From the NCBI GenBank assembly GCA_010909165.1, contig MU008163.1, positions 496,001-560,000 of the forward strand: DNA of 64,000 nt, in the 5' to 3' direction. Origin of the DNA: Anthoceros angustus. Its lineage: Eukaryota; Streptophyta; Anthocerotopsida; Anthocerotales; Anthocerotaceae. The translations under genes and the position numbers were made by a program. The notes below the pieces were generated by a model. It saw nothing but the letters and a program-made list of their open reading frames with translations, made no database searches and had not been told where the DNA came from. Below are positions 21,689-31,564 of this stretch, piece by piece (position 1 is the first letter of the stretch; the number at the start of each line of letters is the position of its first letter).

Positions 21689-22442
21689 TCGCTCTAGGTG
21701 CAAACTCTAGTTCCTTTGCTAATGTTTGCTCACCAGATTTTGCAGGGGCTGTTCACGGGATTAGGATTTTATTAGTTCTAGTTCTTCTATTTGTTTTGTG
21801 GCTTAGTTAGCCGCAGTTTTATTTTACAGGCTTATAAGTATATGTTTAAGTGATAAGCCTATTTTGGAGGCTTATCCAAACCCAAGCTTAGTACTTCAAA
21901 GATCGAGACCCGCCAGAATCCTAATATGGCCATGGACAACTATGCTCTTCATGCATTACTCCAGCAGACAGAGATGGTCCCTAGATAGAAGGCCAATGGT
22001 CTATTAGGTTAGGTGAATAACCTCAATATTATAGTATATAAATTAATAATTTATAGATAGTTTTGTAATATATATATATTCCCTTGAAATAATATAAGAA
22101 TATCTCAATCAAGGTGATGATGATTTATTGAGGTGAAAAGAACGATGGAAAAACCATCTAGGAGGGACAACAAATGGGGACCCGGGGTCAGAGTGAAGAG
22201 GAGCAACTGAGCTCCCTACCTAAAGTGACCAACTGCACCCACAATGTCATATGCAGGTAGAATAAACGGCCTGCAGACCACGGAGGAAGAGGAAAAGGCA
22301 TATCCCAATCAAGGTATATCTTCATACTCTAACAAATGGCCGACACCCGGCGGGCGGAAAATTGTTTTACTTTTGCGCGGACACTACTTCTGCTTTTGCG
22401 CGGAGAGCACTTGTAGCCTTGTATGCCATAGGGGAGACAGAA

Positions 22443-22450
22443 GTGCGCCA
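22443..22450. other. Junction of tandem units A and B
   Basis: At this point sequence ending 'ggggagacagaa' (end of A) meets 'gtgcgccaatgcc' (start of B). The first unit's left flank ('gcagcag') differs, and the right end of B meets repeat R3 after the same 'gacagaagtg' word. This defines the duplication breakpoints. Confidence 0.8.
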
Positions 22451-22654
22451 ATGCCTCGTCGCCGTCGCGGTGGTCCAAAGGGGTGGAGGAAGGAACCTAC
22501 ACCGTTGGATTCCGCAGCTAATCCTGGAGTTGCAGAGCAAGAACAGCTGCAGGTGGATCTGAAGGGAGGCCAGAGCAGCTCTCGAGCAGAAGAATTCCAA
22601 ACAAGTATATGTCAAGCGTCGACGTGGTCGCCCCAAACCATTTAAGGACTTGTA
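22451..22654 (+). pseudogene. AT-hook protein fragment, copy B
   Basis: Same content as copy A in the second tandem unit, including the terminal KRRRGRPKPFKDL-stop codons near 22,613-22,654. A one-base difference near 22,563 changes the frame relation relative to copy A. It is not expected to encode a protein on its own. Confidence 0.55.
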
Positions 22655-24062
22655 AGCCCAAAGAAACAGGGGACAGGCCTAGATCTCAACTTTAGCTCCT
22701 CAACCTACCTCTGCAACGACCATGTAAGCACCCGGATACAGCGCACAGATGTGAAAACGGAGTATGCTCCACTTTTACATCGGTTCGCACCGCCCCAAGG
22801 GTGAGCATTGTGAGGTGCGGAGGGAGTTTTTGAGGCGGCGCGCATTGTATGTGAGCTGGCTAGGTCAGGCCTCTTATTCTAGCAAGCAGAAGCCAGCGAA
22901 CTTTTGCAGACTTCGACTGTTCACTTGGACGGGTCTGCTTTGCTGTAGATCTAGTTAACTGCCGGAAGGCTCCTGGCTGATCAATCCAACCACGTATTTA
23001 GTCTAGTGGTTGGATTGATCAGCAATCAGCCGTCTTCAGCTTCCTGATAACCTGCATATACTGTAGGAATTTGAGCTTGCTTGGTAGAAGCTTTAGTTGC
23101 AAACCTTGCCTTGAACTTGCGTGCATACATCCGCAGCACCCAATTATGTTCATCAATCAGGAGTGACAAGTGTGGGGTAAGGAAACAATGGACTTCAAAC
23201 TATCAAAGCTGCCTCATGAAAACCTTGGGGTTCGGTACTAGGGCTCCACTCTGGACAGGCCTAGATCTCAACTTTAGCTCCTCGACCTACCTCTGCAACG
23301 ACCATGTAAGCACCCGGATACGGCTCTACAGATGTGAAAACGGAGTATGCTCCACTTTTACATCGGTTCGCACCGCCCCAAGGGTGAGCATTGTGAGGTG
23401 CGGAGGGAGTTTTGAGGCGGCGCGCATTGTATGTGAGCTGGCTAGGTCAGACTCTTATTCTAGCAAGCAGAAGCCAGCGAACTTTGCAGACTTCGACTGT
23501 TCACTTGGACAGGTCTGCTTTGCTGTAGATCTAGTTAACTGCCGGAAGGCTCCTGGCTGATCAATCCAACCACGTATTTAGTTTAGTGGTTGGATTGATC
23601 AGCAATCAGCCGTCTTCAGCTTCCTGATAACCTGCATATACTGTAGGAATTTGAGCTTGCTTGGTAGAAGCTTTAGTTGCAAACCTTGCCTTGACCTTGC
23701 GTGCATACATCCGCAGAACCCAATTATGTTCATCAATCAGGAGTGACAAGTGTGGGGTAAGGAAACAATGGCCGTCAGACGATCAAAGCTGCCTTGCGAA
23801 AACCTTGGGGTTCTTCTTCTTCTTCTTCTTGGGGTTCGGTATGAACCCCAAGGTGAGTGGAGGTTGCCATGGGATTTGTCACGGTGACACTCAAAGTATG
23901 GGAATTAGGGATGCTTACAAGAAAAAGTTGTTAGGGCAGGCATTTGACATGTTTTGCATGAGATGGCTTGTGAGTATAGGACTGGCAGTGTAGCTGGCCC
24001 TTTGCAAAGGGCGCAAACGCAGCTGGTTACATATTGCTGACATAGATGAGGATATTCACCAG

Positions 24063-24925
24063 TTCTAGACAAGAAAACTTGCAGACCCACGGTGGCGAGA
24101 TGGCTATGGAGGTAAAAGCAAGACGGTGACCAAGATTGTCCATGTATGGAAGATATCCGGCGATATCAGCGAGGAAGATCAAGTCAAGATCGAATGTGAA
24201 TCAAAGCGGGGCTCTTGCATTCAACCGGAATGCAAGAGCCCCGTCAAGATCAAGTCAAGATCGCGACCACCACCCAGAGCCCATCTTCCAAGACGCGTAC
24301 GTTGAGTCCTCTTGAGTGGGATGTGGTAGAGAAGCGGTATAAGGAATTGCATGATGCGGGTGATCGAAGTCGGACTCGCAATGCGCTACAGTCGTACCTT
24401 TAAAGAAGGATGAGAATGGTGAGTGGAAAGTTCACAGGATGTGTGGGGACTATCGGCCCTTGAATGAGGTGACACCGATGGAAAGGTACTGATGCCGACG
24501 CCAAATGAAATTTTCGATCAGAAGTCGGACTCGCATGCATTCTACATGTACCTTTAAAGAAGGATGAGAATGGTGAGTGGAAAGTTCACAGGATGTGTGG
24601 GGACTATCGGCCCTTGAATGAGGTGACACCGATGGAAAGGTACTCGATGCCGACGCCAAATGAAATTTTCGACTTCATTGTCAAGGTTAAATATTTTACC
24701 ACACTCGACTTTCGCTCAGGATTCAATCAAATTATCATAGAAGATGCAAACAAGTGCAAGACGGCATTTTGGGGCAGGATCAAATTATCATAGAAGATGC
24801 AAACAAGTGCAAGACGGCATTTTGGGGCGGATCAAATTATCATAGAAGATGCAAACAAGTGCAAGACGGCAGGATCAAATTATCATAGAAGATGCAAACA
24901 AGTGCAAGACGGCATTTTGGGGCGT
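24063..24925 (+). pseudogene. Ty3-gypsy reverse transcriptase fragment, unit B
   Basis: Same RT blocks as unit A ('LSPLEWDVVEKRYKELHDAG', 'CGDYRPLNEVT', 'MPTPNEIFDFIVKVKYFTTL') but with extra small deletions, for example around 24,185-24,300 and 24,355-24,400. It is followed by the same RT-derived tandem array. Confidence 0.83.
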
Positions 24926-26056
24926 AAGATTGGTAGTGTGAGAGTTGTTTGACATTGCCCGCTTAGATGTGTTTAGGCTTGGGGCTACCATGTGAAGAGT
25001 GCTGGGCTTGCTCAGCCGACAAGGCGTAGTCATAGGGGAGAGACAAGGCGTCATTTGGTGAACATGCACATATCAAGATGCATGTCAAGTTGGCAACTCG
25101 CCCACGCCCCTACCACATTGATGAGGTGATTGTCCGTGATGGTGATCCGGACTCGACACCATCTCGTCGGGTGAATCGATGGAGATCAAGCCAACCAATG
25201 TCGGCGGAAGATGATCCGCCTCCTCCTCACCAATCTCGAGACCAAAGATCTCCAACCAATTTGCTTCTCGGTGGTTTGGTTTTTAATCGCTCTAGGTGCA
25301 AACTCTAGTTCCTTTGCTAATGTTTGCTCACCAGATTTTGCAGGGGCTGTTCACGGGATTAGGATTTTATTAGTTCTAGTTCTTCTATTTGTTTTGTGGC
25401 TTCGGTAGTTAGCCAGTAAGCCTATTTTACAGGCTTATAAGTATATGTTTAAGTGATAAGCCTATTTTGGAGGCTTATCCAAACCCTGAAGCTTAGTACT
25501 TCAAAGACTGAGACCTCTGCCGTAACCTAATATGGCCATGGACAACTATGCTCTTCATGCATTACTCCAGCAGACAGAGATGGTCCCTAGATAGAAGGCC
25601 AATGGTCTATTAGGTTAGGTGAATAACCTCAATATTATAGTATATAAATTAATAATTTATAGATAGTTTTGTAATATATATATATTCCCTTGAAATAATA
25701 TAAGAATATCTCAATCAAGGTGATGATGATTTATTGAGGTGAAAAGAACGATGGAAAAAAACCATCTAGGAGGGGACAACAAATGGGGACCCGGGGGTCA
25801 GAGTGAAGAGGAGCAACTGAGCTCCCTACCTAAAGTGACCAACTGCACCCACAATGTCATATGCAGGTAGAATAAACGGCCTGCAGACCACGGAGGAAGA
25901 GGAAAAGGCATATCCCAATCAAGGTATATCTTCATACTCTAACAAATGGCCGACACCCGGCGGGCGGAAAATTGTTTTTACTTTTGCGCGGACACTACTT
26001 CTGCTTTTGCGCGGGAGAGCACTTGTAGCCTTGTATGCCATAGGGAGACAGAAGTG

Positions 26057-27010
26057 AGAGTTCTTCCGCGCGACACTACCCTTGTACATATCCTGTCCGA
26101 GGCCGATACGGTTGGCGGCGCGTTCAGAATTGTCCGTGCCCTAGCCGGCTGCCTTCCCTAATCAATCCTCCATAGGCCTCCTTCCACAGCGATCGGCCCG
26201 CCTTGTGTTGATGTGCATCTCGCTCGCTTGCAAGCGGCTTCTCCTTGAGCTCGCTCTGTCATGAAGCAATGCCTTGCCTTGCTGTGCAGAAACGTTCCCT
26301 GTGTGGACCTGGCTGGTAGTTCCTCGGTCTGCATCGATGTCGGTTTTGTAAGCGATCCTGCTGAGCCTTGCAAGCACTTGCCGCAGCGGCACCGGTTTGT
26401 ATCCAGCACAGCACTGCTGGGCATGCCGAGGATGTCCCCGCCTGCTTGAGGCGGCTGCTGTGGCTGTTAGCTTGAAATCCCGCTTGCATCAATGTCCGCG
26501 CCTCCATCGCAGGCCCGTAGGCCTGTCTGCAGCCTTTACGTCCAGAAGCTTGAACTCGCACTCGTTTTTGCTGCGGCGGCTCGAGGCCGAGGGCCGGGTA
26601 GCCCCGTGTCCTACACGGATGTAGTTTGTAACAGTGGACTGGTGTTGAGTTTCTGGACTTGAAGAAGTTTTACACACAGGTGTCGGAGAATATGTAGGTG
26701 TAGGTTTATTCCCTTCTTCTAGCTCACAGACTTGGAATATGGGTGTTATCTTGGTTGCAGTTGCTCGTGTTTTGATTTAATCACGTCGAGCAGAAAACAA
26801 GAACGTTGTTTGCATCCTTCTTCTAGCTCACAGACTTGAATATGATGTGCAGTTGCTCATGTTTTGATTTAATCACTTCCAGTAGAAAACAAGAACGTTG
26901 TCTGCAGGGTTTGTGATTCGCTTGCTTGCAAGCTTGACAGCTTGTTCGTCCCCCGACAAGCTCTGCAACAGCAGCAAAGTCGAGGGATAGGCGCCCACAC
27001 TGGACAATAA
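26057..27010 (+). repeat. Repeat R, copy 3
   Basis: Third copy of repeat R, in the same orientation as copy 2. It begins 'agagttcttccgcgcgac' right at the end of unit B, and carries the 'gtccgtgccctag' and 'cttgccgcagcgg' blocks. An internal imperfect duplication of about 105 bp ('cttctagctcacagacttg' at 26,716 and 26,819) lies near its end. Confidence 0.7.
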
Positions 27011-27236
27011 ATGACATGGGGCATATGCGTGTGCAGCCTCATGGCCAGGACACACGCAGGCAGGAGAGACGACTGACCTCCGGGAGTCCGGGACCAGCTG
27101 GTGGGCAGGAGCCCTCGGATCGGTTAGCGCCTCCTCATCCCGTTCCTCCTCCTCATGACCATGGAACTTTTGACGCTGATGTCGTAGCTCCCCAAGGCCA
27201 GCCACCGAGAGAATTTTTCTGTATTTTTCTGTAATG

Positions 27237-27560
27237 GTTATACAAAGAAGCAGAGCACATGGCCGTTGGCCTGACAGCCCGGAAGATGGAGTTCAATTCC
27301 GTTACGGGTACCATGCTGGAAGAGGTGGAGGAGCTGGTTTCGAACATGGTGGTTGCAACCAGCACTCCGACATGGATGTGAAGGCCAGTCATCGGCTTAC
27401 CGAGCACGGCGGGCACTGAGGAGACCTCCGGCGGTGATGGCAGTGTGACATTGCCGGAGATAGTGCGGGAAGTGGAGGTTGTCAGAGAGTTGGACATGTT
27501 GCATGTACTTGCGGGCAACATGAGGGGATCAGGTGTCCACAGAGGTATTGCTGGGTTTAC
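27237..27560 (+). pseudogene. Gene fragment after repeat R3 (same unknown family as 17,979-18,494)
   Basis: Frames give 'GLTARKMEFNSV', 'EELVSNMVVATST' and 'LPEIVREVEVVREL', parallel to the segment after R2. It includes stops, so it is not a working gene. Its position directly after R and before the AT-hook fragment is the same as at R2, showing that R, this fragment and the AT-hook fragment travel as one composite repeat. Confidence 0.45.
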
Positions 27561-27889
27561 TAAGTGAACCCATCTCTTCAGCACCGGAGCTGTCAACCTG
27601 CAGGTTTGGAGGAAGTGATTGCAGCCGTAAGCAGGGCCGAGGTGCTGGGTTTTTTCTTCTCCTTTTTGTTCTCCGGCAGAGCTAGAGCTGGGTTGCTGTG
27701 GAGCTTGTGGGAAGTGAGGGCGCGCTTCTGGGCATCTCATCTGCAGTGGGTGGTGGAGAGCTCTACGTACTGAATGCCCCTGAGGCGAGGTCCGCCAGGC
27801 CTGCCAAGATCCAGGAGCTGCGGCGCCCAGCTCCGAGGATGCGACGGCAGCTGGAGCTCAGGCTAGCAACACGAGCTCTACAGGAGCCG

Positions 27890-28133
27890 CAGATGTGCCA
27901 ATGCTTCGTCGCTGTCGCGGTCGTCCAAAGTGGTGGAGGAAGGAACCTACACCGTTGGATTTCGCAGCTAATCCTCGAATTGCAAGAGCAGGGACAGCTG
28001 CAGGTGGATCTGAAAGGGAGGCCAGAACAGCTCTCGAGCAGGAGGATTCGAAACAAGTATGTGGTAAGCGTCGACGTGGTCGTTCCAAACGATCTAAGAA
28101 CAACCTCAAAGAACTAGGGGACGGAGCAAAGCC
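27890..28133 (+). pseudogene. AT-hook protein fragment, copy after repeat R3
   Basis: A single open frame reads through both hooks here: 'MLRRCRGRPKWWRKEPTPLD' and, about 40 codons on, 'CGKRRRGRSKRSKNNLKEL'. The first has an intact RGRP core; the second has Ser in place of Pro. This copy best shows the ancestral protein arrangement of two basic hooks about 40 residues apart. The upstream frame from 27,698 is open too but its relation to the ancestral start is unclear. Confidence 0.6.
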
Positions 28134-28173
28134 AGGGGCAGACCAGGACTTGGCTTGGCTCCGTCCCCTAATT
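28108..28173. repeat. Imperfect inverted repeat after the third AT-hook copy
   Basis: Arm TAGGGGACGGAGC at 28,115-28,127 is the exact reverse complement of 28,158-28,170, and pairing extends imperfectly inward (aaagcca against tggctt) and outward (gaac/attc). It is absent from the corresponding place in units A and B. Confidence 0.85.
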
Positions 28174-28349
28174 CCTTGGACTTGTTTTTAGATCCTTTGG
28201 GTTGACATCCGCTCTGGCCTGAGGTTGGCCACCAAAATCCCCTACCTATGCTGTGTGGGTTTCAAAGATGTCGTGGACGGCATCTTGAAGTGTTCGTGGC
28301 AGCTGAGGTCGAACTGGAGCATACCTCGTCCAGCTCGACTCTGGAGCCC

Positions 28350-28560
28350 CCACTCACAATGCAACCTATATTCACATCAACCCGAGTGTGTTCAGATCTT
28401 TGCCAGACTACTGGGCTCGGGGGCAGCTGTTCCCGATTGTGCCCCTGCAGCGGCTGGAGGAGGTGCCCACCACTCACGCCATCCTGTGCTGTGTGACCTC
28501 ACCTGTGATAGTGATGGCAAGGTGTGCAAGTTCATGGGGAAGGACGTGTGTGGCAAGCGA
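28350..28560 (+). pseudogene. Arginine decarboxylase fragment
   Basis: Two frames, shifted near 28,490, encode '[20 protein letters not shown]', '[13 protein letters not shown]' and '[17 protein letters not shown]'. This is the C-terminal region of biosynthetic arginine decarboxylase (SpeA/ADC type), including the Cys-Asp-Ser-Asp-Gly motif that contributes to the active site; the enzyme makes agmatine for polyamine synthesis. Only about 65 residues of the roughly 700-residue enzyme are present. Downstream frames ('VDGSFTAVYLARPALMDI') are not ADC. The piece is absent from units A and B, so it was gained or kept only in the R3 copy. Confidence 0.75.
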
Positions 28561-28737
28561 AAACAGTATCTGGTAGTTGGTCCCAAGGCTTATATAGAGA
28601 TTACAGTGAAACGCTTGTATGTGGATGGGAGCTTCACTGCTGTTTACTTGGCCAGGCCTGCTTTGATGGACATCTAGGCTGCTCGCTGGTCAATCCAACC
28701 ACGTATTTAGTTTAGTGGTACTTGGATTGATCAGCAA

Positions 28738-29037
28738 TCAGCCGCCGTCTTCAGCTTCCTGATAAGCTGTGTATACTGTAGGAATGATGGCTTGCTTGAA
28801 AACAGCTTTAGTTGCGAACCTTGCCTCGAACTTGCGTGCATACATCTGGTCCGCAAAAAATGCAATTTCGATGTTGTATCCAGGAAGTACACTGATGTCT
28901 GTTCCAGCTCGGGACTTGTTGCTGTGCAGACGGATATCTAGAATAGTCTGATTATTGTTCCCCGGCCAGGCCAGATGCCTGAAGCTGATGAGCGCTGGTT
29001 CCATCCATGATTCTTTCCTGGCTACGGCTACGCTCAA
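28738..29037 (-). pseudogene. Antisense coding fragment shared with units A and B (unknown family)
   Basis: The minus-strand frame reads 'SVLPGYNIEIAFFADQMYAR' and then 'KFEARFATKA', 'IPTVYTAYQEAEDG'. Shorter versions ('MYARKVKARFATKAS', 'IPTVYAGYQEAEDG') occur on the minus strand in unit A (about 19,400-19,500 and 19,975-20,080) and unit B. Conservation of the peptide between decayed copies suggests a once-coding fragment. I do not recognise the protein. Confidence 0.4.
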
Positions 29038-29639
29038 GACTGCTGATGGTAGTGCTCAGGATCCTTGTTTATTTCTTGGGACCCAGACGGTTAGGAGAAC
29101 AGTTCATAACTTCGTTATCTTACGGCCTACCTAATTTCAGACTCGGAAAATAAGAAATTGAACCCTCCAGGAAACGCCTCCTGCTGTTGTCCAAAACACC
29201 TGGCCATCTGGCATGACAAGTGATACAGTTGCAGGGTTGCATCCCTGTTTACCATGCGCAGACCGCATGGTGTTGCACCCACTTCAAACACATATGTCCA
29301 TCACGACTTGCAGGACTGCTAACCTTGTCTCTCTGTGGAACGTCGTTTTAGGGTTGGAGACCTTGCTGCCAGATCGGCTGTGTCAGCTCACGCTTCCTCG
29401 ATGGGTTCTCCATCTGCTCAGGTGTGCTATTGAGGGATGCCCATCTTATTGCTTGCTTTCGCCACACAAATGACGTCTTCTCCATGTTACAGAGGCCAGA
29501 TGTTTCTTCGTTTTTGCGAGATGACATGAGGCTAGGTGTGGCCATCGTGGAGAACATCTGTTTCACCCTTGCTTGTGGTTAATAGCGCATGCTATTTTGC
29601 AATCAGACTTTGCAGAGCCTGCAAGAGTGCATGAGAGGA

Positions 29640-30800
29640 TACATGTCATTCTAGATAAAGTCTTTGTAGTCCGCTGAAAAAACGAGTGCATGAGAGGAGG
29701 GTCCCATCACAGATGTGATTTCTTATGCAGAAATTTCAGAGCATCCAACAGAGTGCTGCGGATGTATGCTGTTCATGAAAGAAGGTTGAAAGAAGCTATT
29801 TGAGTGTTCAGCATGGTGGACAAGCCAGATGCCTTCATGTGGTCGTCCATAATTTCTGCCTTCATGTGGTCTTCCATAAAGATTCTGCGCATGTTCGGCA
29901 AGGACGATATATAAGCAGGCGGTAAGACTTCATGAGCAGATGCCCAGGTCAAATGCTGAAGCCGAATGGCCATGTTTGCGTAGCGTGCCACAGACTCGAA
30001 AAACTGGGCAGGACGTGCATGCTGATGTGTTGGCCAGTGCCGTTGAGCCTCGTTTGTTCGTCTGGAATTGCTTGGTGGACAAGTATGCAAAGTGTGGGAG
30101 GTTCGAAGATGCTCAAACAATGTTCCACGGATTTGGTGAAAAAGATGTGGTGACATGGAATGCCATGATATATAGATAGGAGGGTATTCTCAGCAGGGCA
30201 TGGGCCATGAAGCCCTCAGTCTTAACCTTGTGATGCAAGAGGAAGGCAAGGTTGGACCAGATGCTGTGACAATTGTTGGCGTACTTGATGCATGTGCAAA
30301 TGTGGCACCTTTGCATATGGGCAAGCAGCTTGGTGCACAAATTAAGGACCGAGGTCTTCGACTTGATCTGCTTGGAGCCATCAGCTTGATAAACAAAGTC
30401 AGGGGGTATGGTTGATGCACAATTGGTGATTGCCCGAAAAGAGAGTTTGTCACTTGGAGTGCACTGATTGCAAGGTACACCCGTCAAGGAGACAGTGAAG
30501 AGGTCTTCGACTTGGTTCAGAAAATGAGAAGGGAGGGCATACAGCCCGACGGCATCACTTTCTTGAGTGGCATACACCGGCTCCCAGATGTGGCAGTAGG
30601 CACAGGAGATGCAGGAAACAAGAGCAAGAGTTGGGACTCGGAAGCAGCCGGGCCAGAGCTGGTGGACACACATGGAAGGACTGGTGCATAAGTTTTCGGT
30701 TAGGGGTAGGATTTCTTCCGAGAGCGAGCTTTTCTCGAATATGCGCCACATCCAGATTTTTTCAATGGCAGATCCACCTGATGATGGAAAGGAGATCATT
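29640..30800 (+). pseudogene. PPR protein pseudogene (PLS-E type)
   Basis: Broken plus-strand frames follow the intact PPR gene at 59,391-62,189 in order: 'VFSMVDKPDAFMWSSIISA' (about 29,808), 'QDVHADVLASAVEPRLFVWN' and 'LVDKYAKCGRFEDAQTMF' (30,010-30,125), 'KDVVTWNAMIY', 'VGPDAVTIVGVLDACANVA', 'FVTWSALIARYTRQGDSEEV', 'GIQPDGITFLS', then the E-domain end 'KQPGQSWWTHMEGLVHKF'. Most middle repeats are missing and there are many stops and frameshifts. It is a decayed paralogue, with an internal duplication near 29,825-29,880. Confidence 0.85.
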
Positions 30801-30865
30801 TGTGGGGGTGGTAAGTTAAGAATTCAAGTTCTTTTCATGCGCGTGAAGGTTCATTTCAGGCGCTT

Positions 30866-30995
30866 GTGTACTTAGCTGTCATGGCAGTCCATGTCACCAC
30901 ATCCTTTGCAGAAACCGTCAAACACCCTTTGAGTGTCTTCCAAGCTGCCGCACTTTGCATACATGTCCACCAAGAAACTACTGACAACGCATCAG
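30866..30995 (-). pseudogene. Inverted PPR scrap
   Basis: The minus strand encodes a single PPR start, 'VDMYAKCGSLEDTQRVFDGF', continuing to 'DVVTW.AM'-like sequence after a frame change. It lies opposite in strand and immediately downstream of the plus-strand PPR pseudogene. Confidence 0.7.
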
Positions 30996-30999
30996 CATG

Positions 31000-31560
31000 T
31001 CCCTGCTGTCCAGATTAAAAGTCTGCTCCCCTTTCATTCTCATGACTTGCATCACACACTTGTTATCATTTGGCCAATGTTTAGAATTAATCGGCAGTAA
31101 AAATTGCTTGTATTCGCCATTTGTCTTGGGGAACTCGGCTAGCTAGGGTCAGCCTCTTCTCTTGACTTTCTCTTGACTGAAAGTGACAGCAATGTTGGGC
31201 TAGCAACAATGTCAGCTGCTCCATACGAGCCAACCAAAGCTGCTCCATACGAGCCAACCAAACATAACATCTGCTGGGTATCCTACGTTGTCGTTCCGCA
31301 GAGTTGAGCCGCCCATGAATTATTTGGAGTCCCGCAGCAATGTCCCCCCGCCCTCGGCATCTCGCAGGCCACCGCCGTCGCGCCGTCCATAAGCCCAACC
31401 GACATCCTGTAGGCTGCCGCCCTCCAAGCTCTCGCCGCCCTCCACGCCCCCCGCCCGCGAGGACCTGGAGGGCTGCGAGGGGGGTGAGCGCGGCGGCCAG
31501 GAGACCGGCGAGGGCTTCCAAAGACGGGGGAAACTTCGTAGCCTCGATCAAAGAAATGTC
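31000..31560. other. GC-rich stretch without a supported gene
   Basis: Open frames exist on both strands at 31,087-31,606, but they are Arg/Pro/Ala-rich or low-complexity and match nothing I know. A 26-bp direct repeat ('gctgctccatacgagccaac') is present at about 31,213-31,262. I see no domain. Confidence 0.4.
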
Positions 31561-31564
31561 GTAG

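Larger units (their letters stand above)
18789..22442 (+). repeat. Large tandem duplication, unit A
   Basis: Unit A starts at 'gtgcgccaatgcctcgtcg' (18,789) and ends at 'gacagaa' just before 22,443, where the same start motif recurs. It contains in order an AT-hook fragment, two internal copies of a hairpin-bearing subunit (starting about 19,018 and 19,593), gypsy pol fragments (20,418-21,300), an acidic ORF (21,464-21,688) and an AT-rich tail (22,020-22,110). Unit B at 22,443-26,056 repeats all of this in the same order. Confidence 0.92.
22443..26056 (+). repeat. Large tandem duplication, unit B
   Basis: Direct repeat of unit A, about 40 bp shorter. Differences are mostly one- to ten-base deletions, clustered in the pol fragments and the acidic ORF (for example around 24,185-24,400 and 25,095-25,250), while other stretches are nearly identical. 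Unit B joins repeat R3 at 26,056 with no spacer, at the same 'gacagaag' word where A joins B. Confidence 0.92.
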
